A stretch of 51,034 bases of DNA from JAIOSM01 sp964593725 (GCA_964593725.1 CAZQJS010000017.1:1-51034), one strand, 5' to 3'. Shown: positions 1 through 8,929, counted from the stretch's first letter. Numbers and translations are program-made. The notes: generated by a model not told the origin, from the letters alone.

Positions 1-857
1 CCGCCGGCAGAACCGTATTTTGTAAATGCTTCCCTGGCTGTATTGCCGGCACCTTTTCTAAGGCCGTCATTCCTGAACACTATCACAAGCTTTTTTTCAT
101 AAATACCGGATATGATACTCCAGTTTACATGGGCCAGGGTGAGAAAAAAATCTGCAACCATAACAAGTTCATCAGGCTTTGATATTTTCCCTGCATGGAA
201 AAAAACACGATTATGGATAATTCTCCTGTGCTTTATGGCCCGGCCAAGGAAATCAAGGTCTTCCTGGGTCAGCATTGCCCTTTCAACCTTTACCACAATA
301 TTATTATCTGCAAATCCGTAAAGATACTGGAATGCCTTGATATCTTTAATGCTTGCCTGGCGTGTAAAATCAGAAGTATCTGTCTTAATACCCAGCATCA
401 AAGCTGCTGCAAGCTTTGATGACGGCTTGATACCATAGCCCTTTAAATACTCGGTCATGAGTGTTGAACAAGCGCCATATTCAGGCCTGATATCTGCAAA
501 ATCCGCCCTATCACATGTCAATGGATGGTGATCAATTATGGCATTATAATTGAATTGCGCAAACACATCGTTGTGATCCGGCTGGGAATCCACAATGGCA
601 AAGGTATTGAATCTGCTCTTTTTTATGGTATCAAGGAGGACAAGCCCAGGCTCAGTATACTCTATCATGGCAAGGTTATCAGGCCGGGTGATTTTGTTGA
701 AATGGGCAATTGTAACCTCGCCTGCCCTGCGCCACAATATCCTTTTAAGCGCCATGGCACTTGCAATGGAGTCAGGATCTGCATTGATCACAATAAGAAG
801 TTTTGAAGTTGTTGAAAAAAGGCTTAAAAGATTTTTTAATTTTTTCCCATATCCCAT
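1..857 (-). CDS. DHH-family phosphoesterase (C-terminus cut by window edge)
   Basis: An open minus-strand frame runs off the left edge with about 285 codons visible. Near residues 25-38 it reads NADPDSIASAMALKR, the first Asp motif of DHH phosphoesterases. Near residue 111 it has IIDHHP, the DHH motif itself, and near the edge RNDGLRKGAGNTAREAF, typical of the glycine-rich DHHA1 domain. The family covers NrnA-like oligoribonuclease/pAp phosphatases and related Mn-dependent enzymes, and which substrate applies cannot be read here. The chosen ATG lies one base after the upstream stop codon with AGAGGA about 10 bases ahead; an in-frame ATG at 866 sits directly on that AGAGGA and is less likely. 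It is probably the last visible gene of a three-gene minus-strand unit with the membrane protein and the TIGR01777 protein. Confidence 0.85.
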   Translation of the reverse strand, partial: MGYGKKLKNLLSLFSTTSKLLIVINADPDSIASAMALKRILWRRAGEVTIAHFNKITRPDNLAMIEYTEPGLVLLDTIKKSRFNTFAIVDSQPDHNDVFAQFNYNAIIDHHPLTCDRADFADIRPEYGACSTLMTEYLKGYGIKPSSKLAAALMLGIKTDTSDFTRQASIKDIKAFQYLYGFADNNIVVKVERAMLTQEDLDFLGRAIKHRRIIHNRVFFHAGKISKPDELVMVADFFLTLAHVNWSIISGIYEKKLVIVFRNDGLRKGAGNTAREAFTKYGSAG

Positions 858-858
858 G

Positions 859-1953
859 TCAGGCATTTCCTCTGTTTGAACTGAAAAAAAGTGTCAGGGT
901 AATATAAGCATACCCTATTACTGCCGGCAGCACAAACCATCCGTAAAAAATCCCCAGGGGTGCAAGAACAATGGCAGTGAGCCAGTGGATAAATATTATC
1001 GTGGGGGAGTGCAGTTTTATGGGGAAATCATTAAACCTGCATATAACAGAAAGCCCGCAGAGATTCCAGCCGTAAAGAGATGCAAACACATGTACATGAA
1101 GCAGCCATTTTGTCTTTTCAGGGTTGTAATCATCAGACATTTGGAAAAATATATAGGCAATTCCTGTAACTGCTGTAAAAATCAAAAACAGGATGCCTGA
1201 AGTTAAAAAAAATTTAGGCTGGACATTGTCGGCAAACCTTAAGTAAAGAAAAAATACCATAACCACGGCAGCAAACAGTGCAAAGGTAACAAATATCTGG
1301 GGAATAAATTTTTCAAACAGAATAAAAATGAAAAAAATTATAACGCCCAGGGTTATTGTCCAGAAGCAGATTTCCATGGTGATTTTAATATATGAAGCCT
1401 CCATTTTTTTCACCATTGAAAAAACAAGGGAGAGAGTGATCAGGGAAAGAGGAAAAGAGAAACCAAGGAAGAAAGTGTTAAGAGTCAGCTTGTCCATGGA
1501 AACAAGTTTTATATACTCATTATTCAAAATCACCAGAGATGCCATGATAATCCCCGTGGAAAGGCATAAAAGGGATGCCTGATGAAATTTTTCCGAAACA
1601 GGCTCTGTTGATTTGAAAAAATTTACAGGGAAAAGCGTAAACCTTTTAATGCGGACTCTTTCCACAAGTACATAAAGCAGTATTGAAACAAAAATGGTAA
1701 TTGGATAAATTTTAAAAAATGCTGATAAAGCATACACAAGGGATCCTGCAAAAAAAAGCATTACTGTTTTTGAAACCTCTGATTCTGCCTGGGTGTAATA
1801 TAAAAGAATGGTTCCGCCGGAGCAGAGGTTAAAAAGGAATATGTGCAGTCTTTCAAAACTGTAGTTGTCCAGGGGAAAATAGACATGGATAAACCCGAAA
1901 ACAAGGGCGGTTATCATAAGAATTGAAAATAGAATTTTTAGTCTGATACTCAT
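859..1953 (-). CDS. Polytopic membrane protein with HVH motif, unknown function
   Basis: This 364-residue protein is almost entirely hydrophobic, with about ten to twelve predicted membrane segments and short loops. Near residues 285-300 it reads LLHVHVFASLYGWNLCGL, two histidines in a membrane segment. This faintly recalls heme-binding helices of oxidase subunit I or NnrS-like proteins, but I do not recognise a family with confidence. Another His (IHW) lies near residue 325. It follows the SRPBCC-SDR gene by 37 bases, and its stop codon overlaps or abuts the DHH gene start, so the three are probably cotranscribed. The ribosome site is weak (CGGATG). Function is unassigned. Confidence 0.75.
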   Translation of the reverse strand: MSIRLKILFSILMITALVFGFIHVYFPLDNYSFERLHIFLFNLCSGGTILLYYTQAESEVSKTVMLFFAGSLVYALSAFFKIYPITIFVSILLYVLVERVRIKRFTLFPVNFFKSTEPVSEKFHQASLLCLSTGIIMASLVILNNEYIKLVSMDKLTLNTFFLGFSFPLSLITLSLVFSMVKKMEASYIKITMEICFWTITLGVIIFFIFILFEKFIPQIFVTFALFAAVVMVFFLYLRFADNVQPKFFLTSGILFLIFTAVTGIAYIFFQMSDDYNPEKTKWLLHVHVFASLYGWNLCGLSVICRFNDFPIKLHSPTIIFIHWLTAIVLAPLGIFYGWFVLPAVIGYAYITLTLFFSSNRGNA

Positions 1954-1990
1954 CTGTCAGCATCCGTTTATTTTAATTATATAATTCCAA

Positions 1991-3376
1991 CTACCTTCCG
2001 AGCACATCCCCCAGGGCCTGGAACAGATCACCATGCTGAAAGGAAAATCCCGAATCAAGCAGTTTACAAGGCTTAACCCGGGCACTTGCAAGCAGGGTTT
2101 CCTTTGCCATCTCACCCCATAGAAGCAATGCTGCAGCCCCTGGCATTGTAAAACAGACCTTTTTTGAAAAAACTGCAGCAAGGGTTTCTGAAAACACCCT
2201 GTTTGTAACCGCATTGGGGCAGGTCAAATTAACTGGTCCTGTAATATTATCATTGTCAATAATAAAAAGAAAAGCTGATAAAAGGTCATCAATGGTGATC
2301 CAGCTCATGTACTGCCTGGCATGGGAAAGTTTAACTCCCAGGCCTGCTCTGAAGGGCATCACCATCCTTGCAAGGGCGCCTCCGGCAGGAGTAAGCACAA
2401 TGCCTGTTCGTGCCTGTACAGTTCTTATGCCAACCTTAAGGGCGCCTTCAGATGCCTTTTCCCATAATCTGCATACACTTGAGATAAAACTGGTGCCCGG
2501 GCATGATTCCTCAGTCAATACAGTATCTCCGCCTTCACCATAAAACCCGATGGCAGATGAAGATATAAAAAGTCCGGGTTTTGCAGTCAGGGACTGCATC
2601 TTTTTAACAAGCAGTTCTGTTGAGACAACCCTTGAGTCAATTATCCTTTTTTTCTGTTTATCACTCCACCTGCCCCTTGAAATATCAACCCCGTTCAGAT
2701 TAATAAGGACATCAAAGGGGCTCCTGCTCTCAAGATCCAGTATGCCCCTGGAAGGGTCCCAGAAAAGTTCATCTTTTGACAAGGGTTTATTTTTTCTGAC
2801 AAGGCAGATAACTTCATGGCCCAGTGTGCGCAGGAAAGGAACAAGAGCACTTCCGATTGTTCCGCTGGCCCCGGAAATAAGAATTTTTTTCTTTCTGATT
2901 TTCCCGAAATAGTGTTCAAGATCATATTTAAGAATCCTGTGCCTGTAATTGAAAACTCTTTTAAGCTCTTTTTTTACAAGCCCGTAAAAGGGCCGGCTCA
3001 AAAAAGAGAAGGGAAGTTCAAACTCGACCACATCTTCCATGAGTGAGTTTTTACTATCCTGAAGGCCATGCTTTGACCTGAATATATGGGTATGCTCCCA
3101 CTTTTTGAAGGGTCCCCTGACCTGATGGTCCCTGAACAGCCTGTTCTCCTTGTATTCAACATGTTCTGCTTCCCAGGTCATGGGTATGCCAAAAAGTTTA
3201 AGCCGGAACACCACTTTTACACCCTTTTTAATTCCCGGGCCTGAGCGTGTCTTCATCTGTATTGGTGCCCAGGGCGGCGTAAGCCTTGATATGGCCCCAT
3301 CCCCTGCATGCCATGAAAAAAGTGTCTCAACAGGCACTGCAATTTCACTTGTTTTCCTTAAAATATTATGAGCCAT
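1991..3376 (-). CDS. SRPBCC domain fused to TIGR01777-type SDR epimerase
   Basis: A 461-residue two-domain protein. Residues 1-150 resemble the SRPBCC/polyketide-cyclase fold (PVETLFSWH, then WEAEHVEYKENRLFRDHQ and VEFELPFSFLSRP). Residues about 163-460 form a Rossmann short-chain dehydrogenase of the YfcH/TIGR01777 group, with the nucleotide-binding GASGTIG at 169-175, SSSAIGFYGEGG as the Ser/Tyr region, and a C-terminal DUF1731-like tail. The family acts on nucleotide-sugar-like or undefined substrates and the true reaction is unknown. Fusion of the ligand-binding SRPBCC domain in front is known for some members. It is first gene of the minus-strand unit and diverges from the flavodiiron operon across about 200 bases. 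Confidence 0.88.
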   Translation of the reverse strand: MAHNILRKTSEIAVPVETLFSWHAGDGAISRLTPPWAPIQMKTRSGPGIKKGVKVVFRLKLFGIPMTWEAEHVEYKENRLFRDHQVRGPFKKWEHTHIFRSKHGLQDSKNSLMEDVVEFELPFSFLSRPFYGLVKKELKRVFNYRHRILKYDLEHYFGKIRKKKILISGASGTIGSALVPFLRTLGHEVICLVRKNKPLSKDELFWDPSRGILDLESRSPFDVLINLNGVDISRGRWSDKQKKRIIDSRVVSTELLVKKMQSLTAKPGLFISSSAIGFYGEGGDTVLTEESCPGTSFISSVCRLWEKASEGALKVGIRTVQARTGIVLTPAGGALARMVMPFRAGLGVKLSHARQYMSWITIDDLLSAFLFIIDNDNITGPVNLTCPNAVTNRVFSETLAAVFSKKVCFTMPGAAALLLWGEMAKETLLASARVKPCKLLDSGFSFQHGDLFQALGDVLGR

Positions 3377-3480
3377 ACCCTGCCTGATATATTAAATGAA
3401 CCATTGATTTTATACCTTTAATACTATAACAATAATTCCCGGGAGGAAACCTGTTTTTAAGGAAAGAAAAATTTAAATTC

Positions 3481-3496
3481 AGGTATGCTCTTTGCA
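3481..3496 (+). promoter_or_regulatory. Weak sigma-54-like promoter before the flavodiiron operon
   Basis: AGGTAT-N5-TTGCA keeps the invariant GG-N10-GC spacing of sigma-54 promoters, but the -24 hexamer matches TGGCAC/T at only four positions. A start near 3507 would give a leader of about 74 bases before the gene at 3581. Sigma-54 control of flavodiiron genes is known elsewhere (norV), but here it is only suggestive. Confidence 0.3.
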
Positions 3497-3580
3497 AATA
3501 TAACCATTTATCAGGTTTTAAACTTTAAAACTTTTTTAAAATTAACTAATATTAATTATTACTTGGGAGGATAAGAATAA

Positions 3581-4786
3581 ATGTATAAGCCAATTGAAAT
3601 AGCTGATGGTATATATTCCGTTGGGATACGCGACTGGGACATGAGAGACTTCCATGGCTATTCCACCTATGAAGGTACAACCTATAATGCATTCCTGGTA
3701 CTGGGTGAAAAAAATATCCTTATTGATACGGTCAAGGAAAAATTCGGCAACGAACTTGTGTCCAATATCAGCAGAATCATTGATCCAAAGGACATTGATG
3801 TTGTGATCAGTAACCATGCAGAACTTGATCACTCAGGATCAATCCCGAAAATAATGCATAAGATCGGCCTGGAAAAACCTCTTTATTGTTCAAAAATGGG
3901 AGCAAAAAACTTAAAAAGCCACCTGAATGAAGATTTTAACTTTCAGATTGTAAAAACAGGAGATGAACTTAAACTTGGAAACAGAACTTTCTCATTTATT
4001 GAGACAAAAATGCTTCATTGGCCGGACAGTATGTTCACCTATCTTGCAGATGAGGCAATTTTGTTCTCAAGTGACGCCTTTGGCCAGCACTATGCAGGGG
4101 ACATGTTCTTTGACGATGAAATCGGTGATGAGATAATACCCCATGCAAGGAAGTATTATGCAAATATCCTGCTTCACTTTTCACCAAGGGTTCAAGCCCT
4201 CATCAAAAATGTAACTGAGATGAACCTTAAAATTAATATGATCTGCCCGGACCATGGCATTATCTGGAGAAGTGACCCTTCAAAAATAATCAGGATCTAT
4301 GATAAATGGTCTAAACAGGAACCTGAAAACAAGGTGGTTGTCATTTTTGACTCAATGTGGGACAGTACAACCAAAATGGCAAGGTCCATAACATCCGGCA
4401 TTGAATCCGAAGATGTTAATGTAAGGCTTATGAACACAAGAAAATGGCACAGGAGTGATATCATGACAGAGATCATTGAAGCAGGCGCCATTGCTGTTGG
4501 TTCTCCCACACTTAATAATAATATCTTCCCTGTGATTGCAGATGTTATGACATATATCAAGGGGTTACGTCCCCAGAATAAAATTGCAGCCGCCTTTGGC
4601 TCCTATGGCTGGAGCGGCGAAGCCGTGAAAATATTAAACAGGGAATTCAATGAGATGAAGCTGGATGTTATTGATGAAGGCGTAAAGGTCCAGTTTGTCC
4701 CTGAAGAAGCTGACCTTGCACGCTGTTTTGACCTTGGTGTCAAGATTGCAAAGGAACTTAAGAACAGATTACCCGGAGGCAGATAA
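3581..4786 (+). CDS. fprA: Flavodiiron protein (rubredoxin:oxygen/NO oxidoreductase type)
   Basis: 401 residues, the usual length of a class A flavodiiron protein. The N-terminal metallo-beta-lactamase-like domain carries the diiron ligands H79, E81, D83 and H84 in HAELDHSG, with further ligands in LHWPDSMFTY, SSDAFGQHY and CPDHGIIW. From about residue 255 a flavodoxin domain follows (FDSMWDSTTKMA as the FMN phosphate loop; GSPTLNNNIFP; FGSYGWSGEA). The enzyme reduces O2 to water or NO to N2O in the cytoplasm, using electrons from rubredoxin, and protects anaerobes from oxygen exposure. GGGAGG precedes the ATG by about 10 bases. The stop overlaps the next start as TAATG, so it is translationally coupled to the rubrerythrin gene. 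Confidence 0.95.
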   Translation: MYKPIEIADGIYSVGIRDWDMRDFHGYSTYEGTTYNAFLVLGEKNILIDTVKEKFGNELVSNISRIIDPKDIDVVISNHAELDHSGSIPKIMHKIGLEKPLYCSKMGAKNLKSHLNEDFNFQIVKTGDELKLGNRTFSFIETKMLHWPDSMFTYLADEAILFSSDAFGQHYAGDMFFDDEIGDEIIPHARKYYANILLHFSPRVQALIKNVTEMNLKINMICPDHGIIWRSDPSKIIRIYDKWSKQEPENKVVVIFDSMWDSTTKMARSITSGIESEDVNVRLMNTRKWHRSDIMTEIIEAGAIAVGSPTLNNNIFPVIADVMTYIKGLRPQNKIAAAFGSYGWSGEAVKILNREFNEMKLDVIDEGVKVQFVPEEADLARCFDLGVKIAKELKNRLPGGR

Positions 4787-5253
4787 TGGCTAATGAATTC
4801 AGTGCAGATGATATCTTTAATATTGCCATAAAGATCGAACAGAATGGTGCAGAATTTTATCGGAACGCAGCAGAAAAAATTGATGACCAGGAAAACAGAA
4901 AGTTTCTCCTTGACCTTGCTGACATGGAAAAGAGCCATGAAAAAACCTTTGTAAACATGCAAAAAGAGCTTAAGGACAGGGAAAAAAAATTAACAACCTT
5001 TGACCCTGAAGATGAAAACATTCTATACCTCAAAGCCCTGGCAGACCTGCGTGTATTTTCCGGGAAGGAAGAACCTGCCAATGATTTTAAAAGCATACTG
5101 CATGCTGCCATCCATGCTGAAAAAGACTCTATTGTATTCTACCTTGGAATAAAGGAGATGGTCCCGGAAACATCGGGCAGATCTAAAATCGATGGAATCA
5201 TTAAAGAGGAAATGTCCCATATACGGCTTCTCATGGAACAGCTTAAGTCTTGA
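4786..5253 (+). CDS. Rubrerythrin-type ferritin-like diiron protein without rubredoxin domain
   Basis: 155 residues forming a four-helix ferritin-like domain. The diiron-type carboxylates and histidines are visible as EQNGAEFY near residue 18, EKSHEKTF near 48, HAEKDSIVFY near 109 and EEMSHIRLL near 142. There is no C-terminal CxxC rubredoxin domain, so this is a short rubrerythrin (VIMSS/COG1633 type). Such proteins reduce hydrogen peroxide or handle iron in anaerobes. It is coupled to the flavodiiron gene by a one-base overlap, which makes a two-gene oxygen-defence operon. An intrinsic terminator follows the stop. Confidence 0.9.
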   Translation: MANEFSADDIFNIAIKIEQNGAEFYRNAAEKIDDQENRKFLLDLADMEKSHEKTFVNMQKELKDREKKLTTFDPEDENILYLKALADLRVFSGKEEPANDFKSILHAAIHAEKDSIVFYLGIKEMVPETSGRSKIDGIIKEEMSHIRLLMEQLKS

Positions 5254-5280
5254 GAATATTATAACTTCAAATTATTTCTA

Positions 5281-5320
5281 AAAGCCCCTGTCTTGATTCA
5301 GCCAGGGGCTTTATTTTAAT
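5281..5320. terminator. Bidirectional intrinsic terminator between convergent operons
   Basis: Ten-base-pair stem AAAGCCCCTG / CAGGGGCTTT (5281-5290 with 5303-5312) and a 12-base loop. It is followed by ATTTTAATT on the plus strand and preceded by AT-rich sequence that serves the minus strand. It lies between the rubrerythrin stop and the metF stop and can end both transcripts. Confidence 0.85.
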
Positions 5321-5338
5321 TCAGCCCATATTTTCTTA

Positions 5339-6241
5339 TTATTTTTTAATACTGATCCCGGCATGTTCCAGGATGTCAGGCACAATATCTGTCCAGCCCA
5401 GGGGCATGATATGGACTCCCTGTACCATGGATTTAATCTCTTTGATAAATCTGCCTGTCATTTCCGCACTCTTTTTCTTCCTGTCTTCCTTGTCAACTGT
5501 TCCTATTTCATCAATCCAGCTTTCAGGAACATGGATACCTGAAACATTCCTGTTCATGAATTCACCCATGCGGGGAGATTTTAACACAACAATGCCTGCC
5601 TGTATGGGGCAATTGAATTTTTCTGCTTTTTTAATAAATTTTTCAAAAAGTTTTACATCATATACTGCCTGGGTCTGGAAAAATTGTGCGCCTGCATCAA
5701 TTTTCTTTTTCATTTTCATCAATTGCAGGTCAAGGGGTTCAAAATTTGGATTAACTACAGCACCAAAGGCCATATCCAGAAAATTCTCGATCCTGTTCCC
5801 TGAAATATCAGAACCGTTTTTAAGGCCTCTGGCCATCCTGATCAACTGCACTGAATCAAGATCAAACACAGGCTTTGCCTCTTTGTGATCCCCCAGCTGA
5901 ATATGATCCCCTGTTAAAAGCAGGACATTATCAATACCCAGGGAATAGGCAGTAAGCAGATCTGACTGCAATGCCAGGCGGTTTCTGTCCCTGCATGTAA
6001 GCTGGTAAACAGGCTCAATACCATTGGTCTTAAGACGTACACTTGCTGCAAGAGAGCCAAGTCTCATGACAGCTGACTGATTATCAGTAACATTTACAGC
6101 ATGGACATGACGGTGCAGGCTCAGAGCTTCAATGGCACAACTTGGTTCAATACTTTTATCTCTGCTGATTGCACCTTTAATGGGCCCGACTTCTCCTGTG
6201 ACAACAAATTCACCTTTATCAAACAAGGTTGTAAGCTTCAT
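5339..6241 (-). CDS. metF: Methylene-tetrahydrofolate reductase, MetF subunit
   Basis: 300 residues with the MTHFR TIM-barrel signature: VTGEVGPIKG near the start, the folate/flavin-region YQLTCRDRNRLALQSDLL near residues 80-97, VLLLTGDH near 107, and FFQTQAVYD near 188. MetF interconverts 5,10-methylene-THF and 5-methyl-THF. In complete acetate oxidisers this step runs in the methyl-oxidising direction of the Wood-Ljungdahl pathway. It is the last gene of the nine-gene minus-strand operon, 52 bases after metV, and ends at a shared terminator. Like acetogen-type MetF it lacks the large regulatory domain of eukaryotic enzymes, and electrons should come through MetV and its partners rather than directly from NAD(P)H. 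Confidence 0.92.
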   Translation of the reverse strand: MKLTTLFDKGEFVVTGEVGPIKGAISRDKSIEPSCAIEALSLHRHVHAVNVTDNQSAVMRLGSLAASVRLKTNGIEPVYQLTCRDRNRLALQSDLLTAYSLGIDNVLLLTGDHIQLGDHKEAKPVFDLDSVQLIRMARGLKNGSDISGNRIENFLDMAFGAVVNPNFEPLDLQLMKMKKKIDAGAQFFQTQAVYDVKLFEKFIKKAEKFNCPIQAGIVVLKSPRMGEFMNRNVSGIHVPESWIDEIGTVDKEDRKKKSAEMTGRFIKEIKSMVQGVHIMPLGWTDIVPDILEHAGISIKK

Positions 6242-6293
6242 TATTTAAGACTCCTTTAAATGTTTAATACCTTTTAATTATTTGTGCAGCTGT

Positions 6294-7013
6294 TCAATCC
6301 TGGTTACTCACCGTAACAGTGCCGCCTATGGAGCGGAATGTTGCTTCTGTCGGGCTGACCTTAAGGGTTCTTGGACGGCTCCATTTGGAATTATTCTTGG
6401 CAGGCTGGTAGGAATCAAGGAGATCAAGCCGTCCAAGTTTCTTAAGCCGCTCATGGATCATTATCCACCCGCAGGGGCGGTTCTCATCCACTTCACAATG
6501 GCCGTTTTCAGCTCCGCCGCAGGGGCCGTTCAACAACTGCTTGGCACAAAGGGTCATGGGGCACAACCCGCCTGTGAATTCAATAATACATTCGCCACAC
6601 AAAGAGCAATACTCTTCAATGTCAGTATCAGACACAGTCTCCCCGCCAAAAACCGTATCACAACCCGGATGAACCATTCCGCCATTGGTGGCATCAATCA
6701 CAGTATGAACACCCTGGCCGCATCCGAGTATGAGAAAGGAATCAGCCTTTTTCACCTCATCTGCATGGTCTTCCATTAACACCTTTTTTGTATGGGACAG
6801 CTTGCATAAAGACATGCCCTGGGGTCCGGGGACTGTATAACCAACAACTTTAACGCCTCTGTCAGTAAGCCGCTCTGCCATCTTTTCAGTTTCTGCTTCG
6901 CCTCCGGAATAACATTTCCAGGCACAATTATTACACCCGACAACAAAAACTTTTTCACCGGGTTTAATATGTTTTACAATCTCTTTTATTGGTTTCTGGA
7001 TGGTTGCATGCAT
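6294..7013 (-). CDS. metV: MetV, iron-sulfur/zinc subunit of methylene-THF reductase
   Basis: 239 residues. The N-terminal half has CNNCAWKC near residue 27 and a GxGVHTVIDATNGG segment. The C-terminal half has the MTHFR C-terminal domain: EEYCSLCGECI, CPMTLCAKQLLNGPCGG and CEVDENRPCGW, a dense set of cysteines. Established knowledge: MetV with MetF forms the reductase core in acetogens such as Moorella, where it is joined by HdrABC and MvhD. Its placement between metF and dsrE in an operon of Hdr/Qmo-like genes supports the same job here, wiring MetF to an Fe-S electron relay. The start ATG follows AAGGAGAC at a normal distance. Confidence 0.92.
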   Translation of the reverse strand: MHATIQKPIKEIVKHIKPGEKVFVVGCNNCAWKCYSGGEAETEKMAERLTDRGVKVVGYTVPGPQGMSLCKLSHTKKVLMEDHADEVKKADSFLILGCGQGVHTVIDATNGGMVHPGCDTVFGGETVSDTDIEEYCSLCGECIIEFTGGLCPMTLCAKQLLNGPCGGAENGHCEVDENRPCGWIMIHERLKKLGRLDLLDSYQPAKNNSKWSRPRTLKVSPTEATFRSIGGTVTVSNQD

Positions 7014-7064
7014 CTTTTTGTCTCCTTAAATTAAAAACCTTCTTTAAATTAAAATCATGTACAT

Positions 7065-7442
7065 CTAGTAGGTCAATACAGCATCTGCTTTAATTATGGC
7101 AAGATTGAGCCGGCCTGCAGCAGTGATCTTTGATCCCTTTGTCAGTTCAGACTCTTCAATATTTCTCTCCTTAATACATGGCATGCAGACAAGAAGCTCC
7201 CCTCCAAGGTCAATAAAGTCTTTCATCAATTTGTCAATGGTTGGAAATCCGCCGCCCGGAAGCATATTTTTCCTGTATTCATCCTTGGCAAGGTAGACTC
7301 CATTGCCCTGGAGAACAATTGTTGCCTTAATATCCATGGCAAGTGCAGCCAATGCCATTACAAAAGGCATACTGGCTTTTTCAGGATTTTCCCCGGCACA
7401 TGTTGCAAAATAGATTATGGTCTCTTGTTTTTCTTCAGCCAT
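7065..7442 (-). CDS. DsrE-family sulfur-carrier-like protein
   Basis: 125 residues with the DsrE/DsrF fold signature: YFATCAGENPEKASMPFVMA at the start and LQGNGVYLAKDEY in the middle. A conserved-looking cysteine pair follows in LLVCMPCIKERNI near residue 85. DsrE-family proteins transfer sulfane sulfur through a cysteine persulfide, often with TusA. It lies between the QmoC-like and metV genes and shares an operon with tusA at the far 5' end, which suggests that sulfur relay or persulfide sensing is part of this system. The acceptor is not evident from sequence. Confidence 0.82.
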   Translation of the reverse strand: MAEEKQETIIYFATCAGENPEKASMPFVMALAALAMDIKATIVLQGNGVYLAKDEYRKNMLPGGGFPTIDKLMKDFIDLGGELLVCMPCIKERNIEESELTKGSKITAAGRLNLAIIKADAVLTY

Positions 7443-7475
7443 TCTTTTTTCCTCATTTGTTTTAAAGTTATAATT

Positions 7476-8630
7476 TTATGCCAATGCGCGCTGTTTCACC
7501 TTCATCAAATACAATACCAATGGTCTGTAAAGCTGGTGTGTCCACTTGGCAAAAGGGACTTCTATGACCAGCATGGGAACAGCAATCATCAAATGGATTA
7601 CATAAAGATAATAGGTTGTAAGCGGCATTTCCAGTAACCGTGTAAAATGGATCAAAATACCTGTAAATGTTGTCAGCCACAACAGTATAAGAAATGCCCA
7701 GTCTGTGGAGTGGGTTTTCATATACGGCCGTACACTTTTCCTGAGCCTTCCTGCCATGGCATATGTTGTGCCGTACAATATTGCAAAGGTTGCATAATAT
7801 CCCAGGAACCTGATGGGATTTAAGATGGAAAGTATCTCATCCCTCTGGAACCATCTTAAACCAATAACCACCAGGATAAAAATTGTGGAGTACCCTGTCA
7901 TAATCAGAAGATGGTTAATCCATAATATTTTCTGCTGCTTTTCCCTGCATGAATTAAATTGTTTCTGGGTTATGAAATGGAGGATAAACTCTTTGAGCTC
8001 TTTATAATAAAAACTGACTGGTACTCCGAAAATAAGAATAAAAGGACTTTGTTGACCTTTGTACCCCTTGACATACTGACCTGGCTGTCCCATGACTCCC
8101 CTTGCAAGCCTGAAGGCGTTGGAGAGCAGAAAGGCTGAAAGCACCACAAGCATAATAAGATCAAGTATCTCAATTGTGGTGTTGGGAGCAAATACGTTCA
8201 AAGCCACCCTGTCTGTAACCATGGGGCCATGGAAAAAATAGAATCCCAGGCCCACCAGAAAAGCAATGAATAAAATTGATGCAATCTCAAACACCTTTGA
8301 TGTATAAAAGAGTTTTGATATGCCGGTTATATCATATAATGACGTGGTATATCTTCTAAGCCCCATCATGACAGCTCCAGGGTCGGCATCCCTGGGGCAT
8401 GTATCTGAACAGTCGCCGCAATAATAACATAACCAGGGTTCAGGGCTTTGAACAAGTTTATCTGTAAGACCCAGCTGAAGGTATCTGATCACCTTTCTCG
8501 GGAAGGGAATATCCTCTGTTGAAAGAGAGCAGACAGCAGTACAATTGCCGCAGTTAAAACATGAAGAGGCACTGTCAGCACCATACTCCCCCATCAATTC
8601 CATTATGTCCGGATTTACTTTTAAGCTCAT
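7476..8630 (-). CDS. QmoC-like membrane subunit (HdrC ferredoxin domain fused to HdrE-type cytochrome b)
   Basis: 384 residues. The first 85 carry two [4Fe-4S] motifs, CFNCGNCTAVC (C24, C27, C30, C34) and CYYCGDCSDTC (C68, C71, C74, C78), as in HdrC. The remainder has about six membrane helices with several histidines, as in the heme b subunit HdrE/NarI-like part of QmoC. QmoC passes electrons between the quinone pool and cytoplasmic HdrA-like flavoproteins. The true qmoABC normally sits beside aprBA and sat, which are absent here, so this is a paralogous membrane anchor. Being in one operon with metVF points to quinone-linked electron transfer for methylene-THF reductase. Confidence 0.9.
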   Translation of the reverse strand: MSLKVNPDIMELMGEYGADSASSCFNCGNCTAVCSLSTEDIPFPRKVIRYLQLGLTDKLVQSPEPWLCYYCGDCSDTCPRDADPGAVMMGLRRYTTSLYDITGISKLFYTSKVFEIASILFIAFLVGLGFYFFHGPMVTDRVALNVFAPNTTIEILDLIMLVVLSAFLLSNAFRLARGVMGQPGQYVKGYKGQQSPFILIFGVPVSFYYKELKEFILHFITQKQFNSCREKQQKILWINHLLIMTGYSTIFILVVIGLRWFQRDEILSILNPIRFLGYYATFAILYGTTYAMAGRLRKSVRPYMKTHSTDWAFLILLWLTTFTGILIHFTRLLEMPLTTYYLYVIHLMIAVPMLVIEVPFAKWTHQLYRPLVLYLMKVKQRALA

Positions 8631-8647
8631 CTGATATCTCCGTATTA

Positions 8648-8929
8648 TTAATTCTCTGAAGAGAGTTGATATTTAAAATAATCTCCCTCTTTTTCCTTTT
8701 CCACTGCCAGGCCGAATTTTTTCAATCCAGACACATAAACCAACACCTTTGCAGATGGTTCACCTGTTGCCGCAGCTATCTCAGGAATCGTCATTGGCTG
8801 ATCCTTGATCCGGGCCTTTATTTTTTTAAACAGCTTATTATTCTGTTTTATCGTATTTCTGGCGCGTTCCACCTGTACTGCCCGCTCTTTTCTAAGTAGT
8901 TTCAATGCCTCTTTATGATTATCTTCCAT
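8648..8929 (-). CDS. Small winged-helix-like protein within the Hdr/Met operon
   Basis: 93 residues. The first 40 are highly charged and probably helical (LLRKERAVQVERARNTIKQN). The rest looks like a winged helix-turn-helix: MTIPEIAAATGEPSAKVLVY as the HTH, followed by a wing ending EKEGDYFKYQL. It sits between the second HdrA-like gene and the QmoC-like gene with gaps of 12 and 17 bases, so it is certainly cotranscribed. It could be a local DNA-binding regulator or a structural adaptor for the complex, and sequence alone does not decide. It has no cysteines, so it carries no Fe-S cluster. Confidence 0.78.
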   Translation of the reverse strand: MEDNHKEALKLLRKERAVQVERARNTIKQNNKLFKKIKARIKDQPMTIPEIAAATGEPSAKVLVYVSGLKKFGLAVEKEKEGDYFKYQLSSEN

